A DNA stretch of 64,000 bases from Periplaneta americana. Taxonomy: Eukaryota; Arthropoda; Insecta; Blattodea; Blattidae. Shown here piece by piece: positions 12,162 through 23,139 of the stretch. The position numbers and the translations under genes were made by a program. Location of the stretch: the NCBI RefSeq assembly GCF_040183065.1, contig NC_091122.1, positions 80,136,955-80,200,954 on the forward strand, read 5' to 3'. Numbering within the stretch: the stretch's first letter is position 1; each line of letters opens with the position of its first letter. The notes beneath the pieces were generated by a model. That model saw only the letters and a list, made by a program, of their open reading frames with translations. It was not told the DNA's origin and ran no database searches.

Positions 12162-12402
12162 TTTTATTGGGTTATATTACGATTCTGTATCAACATCTAA
12201 GGTTATTTAGCGTCTGAATGAAATGAAGGTGATAATGCCGGTGAAATGAGTCCGGGGGTCTAGCACCGAAAGTTACCCAGCATTTGCTCGTATTGGGTTG
12301 AGGGAAAACCCCGGAAAATACCTCAACCAGGTGACTTGTCCCGACCGGGATCCGAACCCGGGCCACCTGGTTTCGCGGCCAGACGCGCTGACCGTTACTC
12401 CA
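12162..12402 (-). mobile_element. tRNA-derived SINE inside the hAT
   Basis: The minus strand starts with a tRNA-like head (A-box region GTGGAGTAACGGTCAGCG near 12400, B-box GGGTTCGGATCCCG near 12350) and ends in a tail reading GACGCTAAATAACC near 12190. The same tail is found at 52036-52160. Flanks CTCATTGAAAGTTT (12148-12161) and CTCATTCAAAGTTT (12403-12416) are a target duplication, 13 of 14 identical. The insertion is therefore younger than the hAT it interrupts. Confidence 0.85.
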
Positions 12403-12416
12403 CTCATTCAAAGTTT

Positions 12417-13519
12417 CTATCACGGCTGTTGCTAAGCTTTCAGCCTTATGACCAAAGTTAGGCAGAAATTTTACAAACCTTTCTACTGGTGATCCATATT
12501 CAATATGCCCGCAGCAAACTTCTTTGGTATTATTCAGGAGCTATATAACTTTGTCTCAGTGTCCACAAACGGGTGGAAACTCTTATTATCTCATCTAAAG
12601 CCAAATTCTAGGGTGTTGAAGAACCTTTTCCAAACAAGATGATCTGCCAGGCACGATCCACCACTTACTCGTTGTGAAGCTTCAGGACTTCATGATCCGT
12701 TCCAAAATTTGAAGACCTACTTTACCGCAGAATTTTGGAATGATGTTTTAGAAAGCTTTAACAGTGTGAACAAAATATTTCAATATGTTGAGGTTGAATT
12801 AGACACTGTCAGTCTTTACAATTCATTAGTTACATATCTTGAATGAGTATGTTTGATCTTTACGAGGAAATAGCCATGAACATGTGTGGTGAAAATACAT
12901 ACAGCTACGACAACATCAGGAAACGTAGACATAGGTAAAGTTCCAACATGAAGAGCGAAGAGAAAATGTTGTGTTATCTGGCAGAGACAATTACAGAATA
13001 AATGTGTTCAATGTTATTATTGACAGGCTGTGTCAAGAACTAAAATATAGTTGCAATGCGTATGAAGGATTATTTGCTAATTTGATTTTTATGTGAATTA
13101 GATACAAAACAAATTTTCGAGCAGACGCAAATTCTAAGCGCGACTTACTCGGACGACATAGAGGATAAATTCGAAAATGAATGTCTTCACCTTCGATTCT
13201 ATATGAGTGAGAACAAGTAGTTAAAAAAAGTGTCATTACTCTGTCTATACAAAACACTCCATAAAAAAGATATCTTCGAAGTTTATCCTAAAATTGGTGT
13301 AGTGTTACGTATATTTCTGTGTGCACCTATAGCAAATTGTTCGGCAGAGATATCATTTTCAATGCTCAAGAGACTTACAAATTGTCTTTGTTCGACAACA
13401 CGGGGAGACGCTGAATACTATGTCTAATCCTTTGCATCGAGTCTGATATGCTTCGTCAAATCTTCTTTGATGACATCAATGCTTTCTCTGCGAAGAAAGT
13501 GCGAAGAAAATCTTCATAA
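12417..13519 (+). pseudogene. ZMYM1-like hAT transposase, C-terminal half
   Basis: Readable blocks in order on the plus strand are: FFGIIQELYNFVSVSTNGWKLLL (about 12510-12590), LKNLFQTR.SARHD (about 12620-12660), FWNDVLESFNSVNKIFQ (about 12735-12785), YDNIRKRRHR and FRINVFNVIIDRLCQEL (about 12905-13040), the hAT dimerisation block PKIGVVLRIFLCAPIANCSAEISFSMLKRL (13280-13370), and a tail CIESDMLRQIFFDDINAFS...KSS ending in TAA at 13517-13519. The usual A(S/C)ERSFS motif is here SAEISFS, so the Arg is lost. Several stops and frameshifts separate the blocks. Joining across the SINE restores the reading around ...LIESF..., consistent with disruption of a once-coding exon. Confidence 0.75.
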
Positions 13520-13663
13520 TTCACAAATAAGAGTCATATATTTTGATTCCAGTAATTTATTGTTTTCTGAATTGTAGCTTCTATTGTTTGTGGGAGCTGA
13601 GGGCGGCAAATTTTGTCACTACCTAAGGGCGGCACTATACCTAAATCCGGCCCTGGTCTCAGA

Positions 13664-14861
13664 TGTTTTCCAGAGTATGTAACTTTCCTCAGCATATGTA
13701 CTTTGCAGACAGCACGTAAGTCTTTACACATGTATTATGGATAATACTAAAGGCTTCAAATGCTTTATGCAGCCGAAGCTCAAAGCTCAACATAATAATA
13801 TACAACGTTAATGTTGAGAGATGAGCAGAAGGAATTCTTCTTTTACTAACACTTCACAGTTATATGTATGTTGTAATAAACTTCTCTACATACTCTCTGC
13901 CATCTTTGCGAAGGGCTTAGCACCACACTTTATTCCATCGTCTGTCTCCAAAAAAAAAAAAAAAATACTTGTTCACTTTCAACATCTACAAAAAACAATC
14001 AATTTTTAGTAGGCCTACTGTACTTTGCGATAACAACGGCATATTATGTCCAAAGTTGAAAGGTGATATAGCTGTAGCACTAGTAGATAATATATAGAAA
14101 CGCAAATATCTCTAGAACAGGAATCTTCATTCATTAGGAATGTTAGGCAGGGAAAATAGAGTATGGAAGTCCAAGGTGTTAGTGGACATAAAGTTAAGTT
14201 AAAGGAAAAGTTATCTTAATACTGAATATTTGCACAGAACCTATAAGATCAGATTATTTTATAGTTGAATAATTAACGAAGCTTATAACGGCTGGGGGAG
14301 GGGGCTCAAGATGCTAACCACACTATACTACCATTCTGATTGGATCATAATTCACCTCTTTTTCGAAATGGGGGAGTGAGACCAGCAGCCGGCTGATCAG
14401 TGTGGGCCATAAACCTTTAAATTGTTATCCTTTTCGTCTTTTTTCGTGAATTGTAATTGTGGATGTAAGCTATTATTATTGTTCAATACGGTTTCTGAAG
14501 TAGTATTTTGATATTATAAAAAATATGTTATAAGTATACATGGGGATAAACTTAAAAAAAGAAAAGTAAGAAGACAACTTAATAATATAGAATTGCAGAA
14601 TAAGTGTAAAATTTACAGAACCATATTAACTATACTCAACTCATTTGGAACTGACGGATCAAGGTCAAGCAATGGACTGCATTTGCCACGCATGCTTACC
14701 CAATTCCTGGACCATTCTCCTCAACCGAAGTCAGCTGCGAGAGCCGGGATTACCAGTGCTTCAGTTCACAGTTCAGTTGAGTGACTCGTGCGTGGTTTGT
14801 ACGTTTGTACATGACCTTGATCCGCCACTTCGAAATGCGCTGAGTTTAGTGTTATTTGGAA
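13664..14861. other. No gene seen
   Basis: AT-rich sequence with an A14 run near 13952. The overlapping frames at 14593-14866 have no recognised motif. Confidence 0.45.
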
Positions 14862-14991
14862 CATGAAAATTAATTATTATTCCGAGAAGTTTGAAAATAC
14901 TGTAAACGATCCCAAAAATTTTTGGAAAATCATCAGTGAGGCTAATGATGTTGAAAAAGAATTTATCAGTTCGATAAATCGTAAAAGAAGA
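14862..14991 (+). pseudogene. Short LINE-like fragment
   Basis: The plus strand encodes NYYSEKFENTVNDPKNFWKIISE, resembling the ...Y...F....D.KK.WK.IN.. region between endonuclease and reverse transcriptase of CR1/jockey-type LINEs. Only about 40 residues are readable, and nothing further of the element is visible around it. Confidence 0.4.
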
Positions 14992-15248
14992 CGGTACAAT
15001 AATTCTGTGGTGTTCGGGTAAAAGGCGATAAGTTATTTTTTGTGCAGATGGAATTTTGTTCCCCAGATGAACACACAAGTTAAATTATACAACTGAGTGT
15101 GCAAAAATCAAAAGAATATCAACAGTCGATGTGTTTTATTTGTGTAGAAAATTATTTGCAATAAGGGTCCGAAGTTTAATTTTCGTATATCTCCAAACTC
15201 ATTTTTATGACTTATCTTCATTTATCCAAACAACACAAAACTACTTCC

Positions 15249-15600
15249 AAGTCCGCCGAGTTAGCTCTGTGGTAGCACGTCTGCCTCCCGACTAGCCGGC
15301 CCGGGTTCGATTCCCGGCGGGGTCAGACTCGGGACTAGGAGAGATGGTGGTACACAACTTCTAATCACTAAACTGTGCACCAATATGCCTGGAGTTAAAT
15401 CCCAAATATCTCCGCAGTGCATATGAAGAGAAGGCATATGTTACTGTTGATAGTGATTCATCCGTCGGATGGGGGACGTTAAGCCTGGCGGCCCTATTCG
15501 TGCTATTCGACAGGAGTAGGCTACATGCCGGCACCGGGTTTCCCCTTCACCCTTCCTCATCTTCATCTTCAACTTCGCCCAATCCCTACACATACATTCA
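15249..15600 (+). mobile_element. tRNA-derived SINE
   Basis: The head is GTTAGCTCTGTGGTAGCACG (A box, 15259-15278) followed by GGGTTCGATTCCCGG (B box, 15303-15317). This is close to a full tRNA upper half, with GTCTGCCTCCCGAC where the anticodon arm would be. The sequence continues as non-tRNA body ending in a CTTCATCTTCAACTTC-rich stretch. ACTTCCA lies on both sides (about 15243 and 15628) and may be a short target duplication. Confidence 0.75.
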
Positions 15601-16076
15601 CACTAGTACACGATGTAACTCTTCACTTCCATACATTTGGTCAAAATGGAAGTGGCCGGCGGTCTGAGAGACTAAGTTCGAATCGGGTATTTCCGTGAGA
15701 GCTCGGGACAGCCAGGCTTTGTTCAAAAGATTGCGTATATTCTTTTAGTAGTTATAATGGGGAACACAACTATGAATCACTAAAATCTTCCGAGAAAATT
15801 ATTAATATACGACATTTAAACAGACAGATTGTTGAGAGCGTTTAAAGATTGAATATTGTAACACAAACACTATTTTATACTATATAACAGGTTCTCAAGT
15901 GAAGTATGACCATTGTTCGTTACAATGTCATTCTTACTGCAATGAATCTCTGAGCGTAGTTTATATAGGGTAAGCTAAGACTTCGTGAGGTTGCAAGTTC
16001 AAATCTTCGTAGAGTTACTTAACATTTTTTGTTGTCTTTTAAATGCATCAGTGACAATATAACAGGTTTTCCTCAT
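15601..16076. other. No gene; two weak tRNA-like B boxes
   Basis: AAGTTCGAATCGGG near 15675 and AAGTTCAAATCTTCG near 15988 resemble B boxes. Each has a poor A-box-like word upstream, suggesting eroded SINE heads. Neither can be called an intact element. Confidence 0.35.
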
Positions 16077-16304
16077 TTTTTTTTAACCATTCACATTGAA
16101 GGACACTCTTTCAGCTTTCCCAATGGCGGGACTGCCCCATTGGACAAAGCATAATAAACATATTGAGTGAAAACAGACCACAAAAGAGAAATGAGGGGAA
16201 CGAACAAAAGGGAAAATTAAGTACAGGAAAGATAATAGCATGCATATAACAGGCCTAAACATAGTAAACAAACAGATTAGACATTCGAGGAAAATTATCC
16301 CTTT

Positions 16305-16882
16305 TTAGGAAACAAAGTACAGATGGTATTTTAAAATGGCAAGTGATCCTCTGATAGCGGCAAGGGAAACATCACGAATGAAGTCGTTGTTCAGCTGGAA
16401 CTTCTTGCAGAAACTGGCAAAGAGGCGAGGTATTGTGCCCCTAGTGCCAACCATTAGCCCAACTACTTCAATGGAGGTGAGGTGATATTTTTCCAAATAG
16501 AATGGAACTGTGGGCTCATAAATTATGCATTTTTCTGCGTGGACGTCAGCGGGCTGTTGTTCCTTTGCCTCGACCTGACTGTCGGGTCGATAATGTAGGC
16601 GGATGTAGAGCCTGGTGGAATGGCAAGCATGTCAATTCGCCGACAGGATTCCTCTTGAGAGATGCCATGGACTTCTTCGTGCACAGTGAGACCCTTCTTC
16701 CTCAAGGCTTCGGCAATCATGGACCTGATTCTGTGATGTCTAGAGTTCCGCAGTGTCTCGCTGAAAGGACAGGCACCCAAAACGTGGCCAAGAGTTTCAA
16801 TCTCACTGACGCAACGACGACAGTGGTTTCCGTCTCGGGACCTTCCTGGTATAGCACGCAGCGGACAAACATTAGCTGTCAT
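16305..16882 (-). pseudogene. R2-like zinc knuckle and restriction-like endonuclease
   Basis: The frame 16523-16882 has CRRCVSEIETLGHVLGACP (C-x2-C-x8-H-x4-C knuckle) followed by RHHRIRSMI and then CRRIDMLAI...AYIIDPTVR, where the two Asp residues fit the (P)D...D catalytic core of the restriction-like endonuclease. After a frameshift near 16565 the chain continues EKCIIYEPTVPFYLEKYHLT and then IEVVGLMVGTRGTIPRLFAS..CKKF (16496-16305), a C-terminal signature typical of arthropod R2-like proteins. The enzyme would cleave the insertion site and prime reverse transcription. Confidence 0.8.
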
Positions 16883-16958
16883 TTTAAGAGCTTGTCTCCA
16901 TTCACTGCTAGTGAGGCGATCAGGTTGTCGGATCCATTCATTGGCGAGAGTGAACTCC

Positions 16959-17474
16959 TTATAGAGGATGACGCCTTTCCCTTTCTGATTTAAAGAGCAC
17001 CAAGATTGAAATGTTCGCTCCCTGAGCTCTTGTCTGAGTTTTTTTCACTTCAAGTGAATCAGAAGAGATGTTTTGAATTCCAAGTTTATTTAAACAAATC
17101 CCAATTTCATTAGACAAGTTGCGACAAGCGTTTACATGGATATTTTGGGATCGTTGTAAACTTTGACATGCATTGATATGCTGCAAAAAAGCTTCCCAGC
17201 TAGATTTAAATAGTCCCAAACTCTTGTATTTTCTGTCAGCGTAAAGCATGTTGTCTGGTGTGTCGGTGGGAAGCTGGAGTATTTCCTTCAATGTGGTTTT
17301 AATGAGAACATCGGCATCAGAAATAAATTTGGCTGGTATTTTATTAAGTGGAGTTGTCTGAAACTGATAAATCAAAGTAGGGCAGATGTAGCTGCATAAC
17401 ACAGAATATTTCTGATGATGTTGTAATAGAGGAGTTGATGCAAGGATATCTAGTTTGTTCTTTAACTTTTCCAT
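16959..17474 (-). pseudogene. R2-like thumb and linker region
   Basis: A 171-residue frame directly following the polymerase. It contains HQKYSVLCSYICPTLIYQFQ, KEILQLPTDTPDNMLYADR and KSLGLFKSSWEAF, the spacing and wording seen between the palm and the zinc knuckle in R2-type proteins. Its last residues are out of frame. A shifted reading (KEFTLANEWIRQPDRLTSSE, 16940-16880) links it to the endonuclease segment. Confidence 0.75.
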
Positions 17475-17512
17475 ACACTTGACTGCATCAAATGCAGTAG
17501 AAGTGTGGTAAC

Positions 17513-18947
17513 TTACACCGAGATACGGTATTTGGTATTTTCGTCAGGGACAATTGACGGAATTATTTGGCCAGAAATTAAGTCAAGTGATTTGTAATTA
17601 AGAAAACCTTTGGTTACAGAAATGCATTTGCATTTATCTATGTTTATGTTGAGACCAATTTCGTTGAATCTAGTTATGGCAAGTTCAACCAGTACTCGTG
17701 CTGAGTCTTCATTTCTAGCAACAATCACGGTGTCATCTGCAAAACCTAATGATGTTATCTTTGGTAGTCCTGGAGAAACTGAAAATCCATGCTCTTCTTG
17801 CAATTCATGAGTAGAAAGTTCTTCAAGAATATGGTCAGTTGATATGTTATAAAGGGAGGGAGAGAGCGGTGAACCCTGCATAACTCCTCTCTTGATAGTG
17901 ATTTGTTTGGTTTTGTACGTTCTCGTTTCTATTTGAGTTTTATTATCTCTCTGCAGCTCTAGTATTAGGTTTGATAATTTGGAAGGCAATCCAAGTCCTA
18001 GCAAAGTGTTCTGGAGGTGTTTGTAATCCACATTGTCAAAAGCTTTACTTATGTCGAGAAATACTAATGTTACATCTTTCTTCTGAGATTTTGCAGCAAC
18101 TAAAACCGACTCTAGAGTTGATGTATTTATCAGGGTACCGGGGGAATTAATAAACCCTCTTTGATTTTCGCAGAAGTTAATTAAAGCTCTCAGGCGGAAA
18201 TCAAGAATTCGCTCTATTACCCGTCTGACCACAGAACAAATCGTTATGGGTCTCCAGTTTTCAAGATTCATTTCATCCCCACCTTTATAAATTAATACTG
18301 TCCTGGCTTGTTTGAGGCAAACTGGTACTAAAGATTTTGTCAGCACAGTGCTCGCTATCATAGCTATTATCTCATAGCATGTTTCGTCTTTCAAAGCCCG
18401 CACAAGTACATGGTCAGGACCTGGAGCTGTGTCTACAGCTATCTTGCTGACAGCGAATGCTACTTCTTGTTTCGTGATAACAAGATTTTCCGTGCTATCT
18501 AGAACAACTTGATGTGATTCAGTTATAACGGGAGAATATTCTGGACGTTCACAAAGATTTTCAATTGATAGTCGTGAAGAAACATGATTATGGATGGATC
18601 TTGTTAATATCCACTTTACAGGATGTGCATTGATCGTTAAGTGCTGACCTAACTGCCTTTCTCCTCTGACTGTAATAAAGAAACTGAGTTTTCTGGTATT
18701 CATACTTTTCACGTCTCTTTTCTCTAGACCTCTTGGTTGCTCGTTCAGGATTGCTGGATTGTTTGTAGCATTTCTGATTGTTGAACTGTCGGCGTTGACG
18801 TCGCGCTTCGTAAAAACGCACTGCCGGATGTCTAGGACCAGGAAGTAAATGGATGGCTCTAGAAAGAAAATTGAGGAAATCCTGAACTTTAGTACAGAAA
18901 TCTTCATCGGTGTTGGTCTTCGCGAATTCCAGTTTCCATTTTAACAT
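17513..18947 (-). pseudogene. R2-like reverse transcriptase with basic linker
   Basis: The linker frame (18588-18947) is very basic (ARRQRRQ, KRSREKRREKYEYQ) and ends in the region where the long frame 17513-18907 takes over; the join near 18600 is a frameshift. The reverse transcriptase part shows, in order: TAPGPDHVLVRAL, QARTVLIYKGGDE..NWRPIT, LVFLDISKAFDNVDY (first catalytic Asp), QGSPLSPSLYNI, and GFADDTVIVARNED (the FADD pair) near 17755-17715. All catalytic Asp residues are present. The frame ends ...ENTKY at a shift where the family continues LGVSY, and the next frame resumes at 17474. About 360 residues of polymerase are uninterrupted, longer than any other retroelement ORF here. Confidence 0.85.
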
Positions 18948-19312
18948 TTCTTTTTATATGCAGTAAGACCATCATCTTGGGGCAAGCAATTACTATCTTC
19001 TGACGTAATGTTGTGCGTATCAGGTGGGTCACTATTAACTGAGCTACCAGGCTGAGGCTCACTAGGTTTAGACTGTAGTATTTTGGATAGTCTAGACAAG
19101 ATAGACTGTCTGTGTTGGATAGGGTGTGCTCGACTAATGTTTATAGCAACACCGAGGGGACCTTTATAGAATCCACCACAATGAGGACAAGGATGTTGGC
19201 TACTAACTTGCGATTGTGAAATATCAGATTGTGATGAGTCCTCTATACTTGATTGATTATAATGTAAAGTTCGTTCACTTGACTCTGTTTTCATATGTAA
19301 AGTAATTCTCAA
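18941..19312 (-). pseudogene. R2-like ORF, N-terminal zinc finger part
   Basis: A 123-residue frame whose N-terminal third is rich in Ser and Gln (residues about 14-40). Then comes CPHCGGFYKGPLGVAINISR followed by AHP (residues about 42-64). In R2-type proteins this finger is C-x2-C-x12-H-x3-4-H and binds DNA. Here the position expected to be the first His is Asn (AINIS, where AIHIS is usual), so one zinc ligand is lost by a single-base change. The frame ends just before the linker-coding frame (18588-18947). Confidence 0.7.
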
Positions 19313-19330
19313 TCCGATTTAAATATTTAA

Positions 19331-19908
19331 CTTGCGCCGTAATACACATATGGTGACAATCTTGTCTTATGAGATATATTATTAGTTAAACAAGAAGACG
19401 AAAGCCCAATCTTCAGTCACTGATTAGTTTCGATATTGGTTCTCAAATTATCTGTCCAAAGAAATTGGGTGTCTGTGAGTTATTACACCTACACAACTAA
19501 AGTTATTAATAACTGGAGATTTATATGTTCGTAGCCTTAATTCAGAAATACTATTAATTGAGATATAACTAGTATAATAAAATGTAGAAAAAAAAGTAGA
19601 AAAAAATGTAGAGGAAAAAAAACACTGTTGCCATGTAAACAACTAAAAGTTCCAATCTGAAGCTCACATGAAATTCACAAATTTTCATAATGGAAAGCAG
19701 TAAAAACCATACTTAATATGTCGAAAAACTCAGGAATATTTCATAAAGTGATGAACTATCCAAAAGGCGCACAAATATTTCTAAAACAACAATACAACAC
19801 TTAAAAACTCACTGCTCTTGCTATACATGTCATGTAACTAGTCGTGTTAATAGAAACTTTTCACGCTAGATGAAAGTAACACTAAAGACGATAATTAGGG
19901 GCTTTCAT
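19331..19908. other. No gene seen
   Basis: AT-rich. May include the 5' untranslated part of the R2-like element. No promoter-like or structured motif was recognised. Confidence 0.4.
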
Positions 19909-20759
19909 ATTAAAATTCTGTGTTAATTATTTTATTAATCCCTGCTGTTTTACACTCTATTGCCTAAGTAACATTCAGCAAATATGTTGACAGTTAAATC
20001 ATTGGCAATAATTAATTTGCAAGTTGTGCTACAGGGAATATGATTATTATACTAATCTAAATCCGTGATCATCAGGGCCTAAACATAGTAATTGTAAACA
20101 AGAAGAAAATCCATAATTCTGGCGACAAAATATATTCTGATTTCCTGGAATTATAACCACAAATTTTCACCAGTCTTGTAATTATCTGTAAGTAACATGA
20201 ATTAACACAGGCAAAATTATTTAACTGTATTGCACTAAAAGGTGTTGTAAAATATAAGAGAAAGAGCAAAGCAAAAACTTCACTACGGAGATTCGAACTC
20301 GAACTATCTGCATAGAAGTTAACCGCTGCTCCACGCCAAGCATGCTATGGAGGTATTAAAATCTTGTGTTAATTATTTTATTAATCCCTGCTGCTTTACA
20401 CTCTATTGCCTAAGGAGCATTCAGCAAATATGTTGACGGTTAAATAATTGATAATAATTAATTTGGAACTTGTGCTACAGGGAATATGATTATTATACTA
20501 ATCTAAATCCATGATCATCAGGGCCTAAACGTAGTAATTGTGAACAAGAAGAACAATCATAATTTTGATGGCAAAATGTATTCTGATTTCCTGGAATTAT
20601 AACCACAAATGTTCACCAATTTTGTAATTACTGTATCTGTAAGTAACATGAATTAACGTAAGCAAAATTATTTGATTATATTACATTAAAAGGAGTTGTA
20701 CAAAATAAAAGAAAGAACAAAACAAAAAATTCACTACGGAGATTTGAAGCATGCTGTGG
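19909..20759. repeat. 446-bp tandem duplication with a tRNA-like SINE head
   Basis: Copy 1 (19909-20354) and copy 2 (20355-20759) are near-identical throughout, starting at ATTAAAATYTTGTGTTAATT or its equivalent and sharing landmarks such as GGGAATATGATTATTATACT and GATTTCCTGGAATTATAACC. Copy 1 contains, on the minus strand (20278-20345), a tRNA-like A box GGCGTGGAGCAGCGGTTAAC and B box AGTTCGAATCTCC. In copy 2 most of that head is deleted between GGAGATTTG and AAGCATGCT. Confidence 0.85.
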
Positions 20760-20769
20760 ACGTGGACAG

Positions 20770-21721
20770 GGCATAGTTGCGCCCCACGCTCAGATAAGAT
20801 GCAGCAGATAAAAAAGGGTCCCTCTTTTGTAGGCATAGTTGCGCCCCGTTCCCATCAGGTAGCAGAAGGGGCATGGCATAGTTGCGCCCCGATGAAATAG
20901 GTAGAGAAAAAAAACACTACGGAAACTCAAGCCTCGTAATCAACTAAACTTATTGATTTCTTATTCGATTTAATATTCATTATCGATACCGTTGAAATGA
21001 ACACCACGAAGTTGGCAGTACTTTATTAACTGTTTTTCTACTGTTTATGCAGTGAATATCAATACCCTACCGTTAAAATGAACACCATGAAGTTGGTAGT
21101 ACTTTATTAACTATTTTTCTACTGTTTATGCTGTGATTTTATCAATAGCCCACCGTCAAAATTAACACCATGAAGTTGGCAGTACTTTATTAACTGATAT
21201 ATTCAAATGAGTAAGCCGTTGCAATATGGGCCTTAGCAGTATTGACATTTTATTAGTGATTTTCACACCGTCTGTGGCGTATAGTGAGGTTGATTTAAAA
21301 TGAATGTTAAGTTTAGTGAAAAGGGTAAAGAGTTAATAATTCACAATGGTTCTAAGTTACAATTTTTTTAAACCCTGTACCGTAGGGTTAATATATTGAT
21401 GTACAAACAAAAAATGCAGTTCATTTATTGTGTGTGATCGATAAAAAAAAGTGTTATTTTAAATAGCAAAATTGATCGTATGCTAGGCCTACCTGATTTC
21501 AATGCAGCTATCACTGTAATATTTTAAGTAATTTATTTATTTTACGACAATCACTTTCGTGTGTACCATCCCATCAGGACGCAACTATGCCATGTCCATT
21601 CTGCTACCTGATTTCTTCGGGGCGCAACTATGCCATGTCGCTTCTGCTACCTGATTTCTTCGGGGCGCAAAAATTATGCCATGCCTAGGCCTCCCAATTG
21701 ACCGCGGGGCGCAGCTATGCC
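20770..21721. mobile_element. 952-bp element with iterated inverted ends (GGCATAGTTGCGCCCC)
   Basis: GGCATAGTTGCGCCCC occurs at 20770, 20832 and 20875 in the forward sense. Its complement GGGGCGCAACTATGCC occurs at about 21576 (variant), 21619, 21662 (with a 3-base insertion) and 21706 (one change). Around the inner copies a longer unit of about 43 bp is shared, containing CATGGCATAGTTGCGCCCCG and ATCAGGTAGCAGAAG. No ORF of note lies between. This looks like a non-autonomous DNA element with clustered binding sites near its ends. The target duplication is unclear. Confidence 0.7.
20989..21205 (+). repeat. Minisatellite, 81-83 bp unit, 2.6 copies
   Basis: Units start at 20989, 21070 and 21153 with CCGTNRAAATKAACACCAYG and share GAAGTTGGCAGTACTTTATT. 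The third copy is cut short. The array lies within the iterated-end element. Confidence 0.85.
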
Positions 21722-22130
21722 ATACCGATGGAGGTAGCCCAACTCAGCTCCTTGTATTATGGATTGACTAAAGCGGCGCAAGGAGGTTTACTGTAGTGAA
21801 CTGCGAGCTCACCCGAAGGGACTTAGAAAATTTTCGCTGGCAAGAGACTGGCAACCTTCATTTTGACCAAGTGTATAGCATGGCCCGCTAAGTGGTGTAC
21901 AAATTGAAAATGGGTCACAGTCCTTCCATCCCTCCGCAATATGCGGAACCCGAATCATGCAAGTGAAGTGAGTAGTCATTAGATACACACATAATTACTT
22001 GCAATAAACACATTGCAAATGAATTCAACTCATATTTTAAAAAGATTGGGTGTGAGATAGCATCTAAAATAAATACAATACTTTTTTATATTGCTTATAA
22101 TAATACAAATTCTCGAAATTCGTCTTTCAT
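21722..22130. other. No gene seen
   Basis: No domain or repeat recognised between the iterated-end element and the LINE. Confidence 0.45.
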
Positions 22131-23139
22131 GTTTTTATTTTCTGTAACCCAGAATGAAATTAATATAATCGTAAAGAAATGTAAAAAATAATGTGTCTCC
22201 TGATATAGATGGTATTACTAACAGAACTTTACAATTGCAGTTACGAATAAATCGAAACCGCTTGCTTATGTTTTAGTTTATGTTTTCTCAAGGAGTATTT
22301 TCAAATTGTTTAAAGAATGCTGTAATCGTTCCAGTATTATATGAATTTATAGACCAATATAATTGCCTTTGTAAAGTTTTGGAAAATTGCTTCAAAATAG
22401 GTTAATGAATTATCTTAAAAAATAATTTATCTGAAAATCAGTTCCTTTTCGAGCTAATTTGTTTATGGATGATGTTATCATTGATGCTACTTGGAGGATA
22501 AGCTGTTGGATGAGGAAAATACAGGCCTATGCTCAGGTGTTTTTCTTGACTGAGAAAAGCTTTCGGTACAGTTAATCATACCTTACTTTTAAATAAATTA
22601 CAAAACATGTGTGTCAATGGCATAGTCCTAAATTTATTTAAATTGTACAATAAAATATAAGTGTTTAAAAAAAGTTAGTTGTTCAGACATTCAGAGTGTG
22701 ACAGTAAACTTAATTTTTTTTTAAATCACCCTATATTAACATTTACATATTTCGAATTTCCATTAAATTGTATATATGAATGTGTAGAAATCTTACCCAT
22801 TGACCCGTTTTATATATTTTAAATACTTAGCGAACTTGTTTCGTGGACTTCAAACTTGAGACAAATAAGTATGTAAAATCATGTTGAGTAGGCCATAAAA
22901 GTAAACAAAACACAATGACTAACAAATGTTTACCACAGGTACTCAAAATGAGAACCATTCACATCCAAACAATGTCTGAGTCTATCACGAAAACAGTCTA
23001 CTGTAAATATGAGTTGGAACAGATCAGTCATGTAACTGTGAGAAAGACAATGGACTGTTTCCGTGATAAACTGGGACATTGTTTGACTGTGAATGCTTCT
23101 CAATTTGAGGATCTGTTGTCAAGTTGGTTAGTCATAATA

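Larger units (their letters stand above)
11936..13655 (+). mobile_element. hAT transposon, ZMYM1-like, with 8-bp target duplication
   Basis: GTCTCAGA occurs exactly at 11928-11935 and at 13656-13663, an 8-bp duplication as expected for hAT. The right end in reverse complement begins CAGGGCCGGATTTAGG and the left end CTGTGCCGAATTCAGG (12 of 16 match). The body codes on the plus strand for the C-terminal half of a ZMYM1-type transposase. A SINE has inserted at 12162-12402. The N-terminal zinc finger is missing, so the element is internally deleted. Confidence 0.85.
16077..19330 (-). mobile_element. R2-like non-LTR retrotransposon, inactivated
   Basis: Going 5' to 3' on the minus strand the parts are a single C2H2 zinc finger, a basic linker, reverse transcriptase with FADD, a thumb-like region, a C-x2-C...H...C knuckle, a restriction-like endonuclease and a poly(A)-like tract at the 3' end (A9 at about 16084-16076). 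This domain order defines the R2/RLE class, which nicks DNA and copies its RNA at the target. At least four frameshifts break the single ORF (near 18600, 17515, 17000 and 16565). There is no ribosomal DNA at either end, so this copy is not in the classical 28S target. The 5' limit is approximate. Confidence 0.85.

Noticed and set aside
15249..15320. Functional tRNA gene
   Set aside because: The A and B boxes are good, but no acceptor stem closes and the sequence runs on into a SINE body. The same applies to the heads at 12350-12400, 20278-20345, 54878-54945 and 58680-58751.
16502..16993. 163-codon plus-strand open frame
   Set aside because: Antisense to the R2-like endonuclease region and without a domain of its own.
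20770..21721. CRISPR-like spaced direct repeats
   Set aside because: Repeat units are inverted between the two ends and irregularly spaced, and the DNA is eukaryotic. A transposon end structure fits better.
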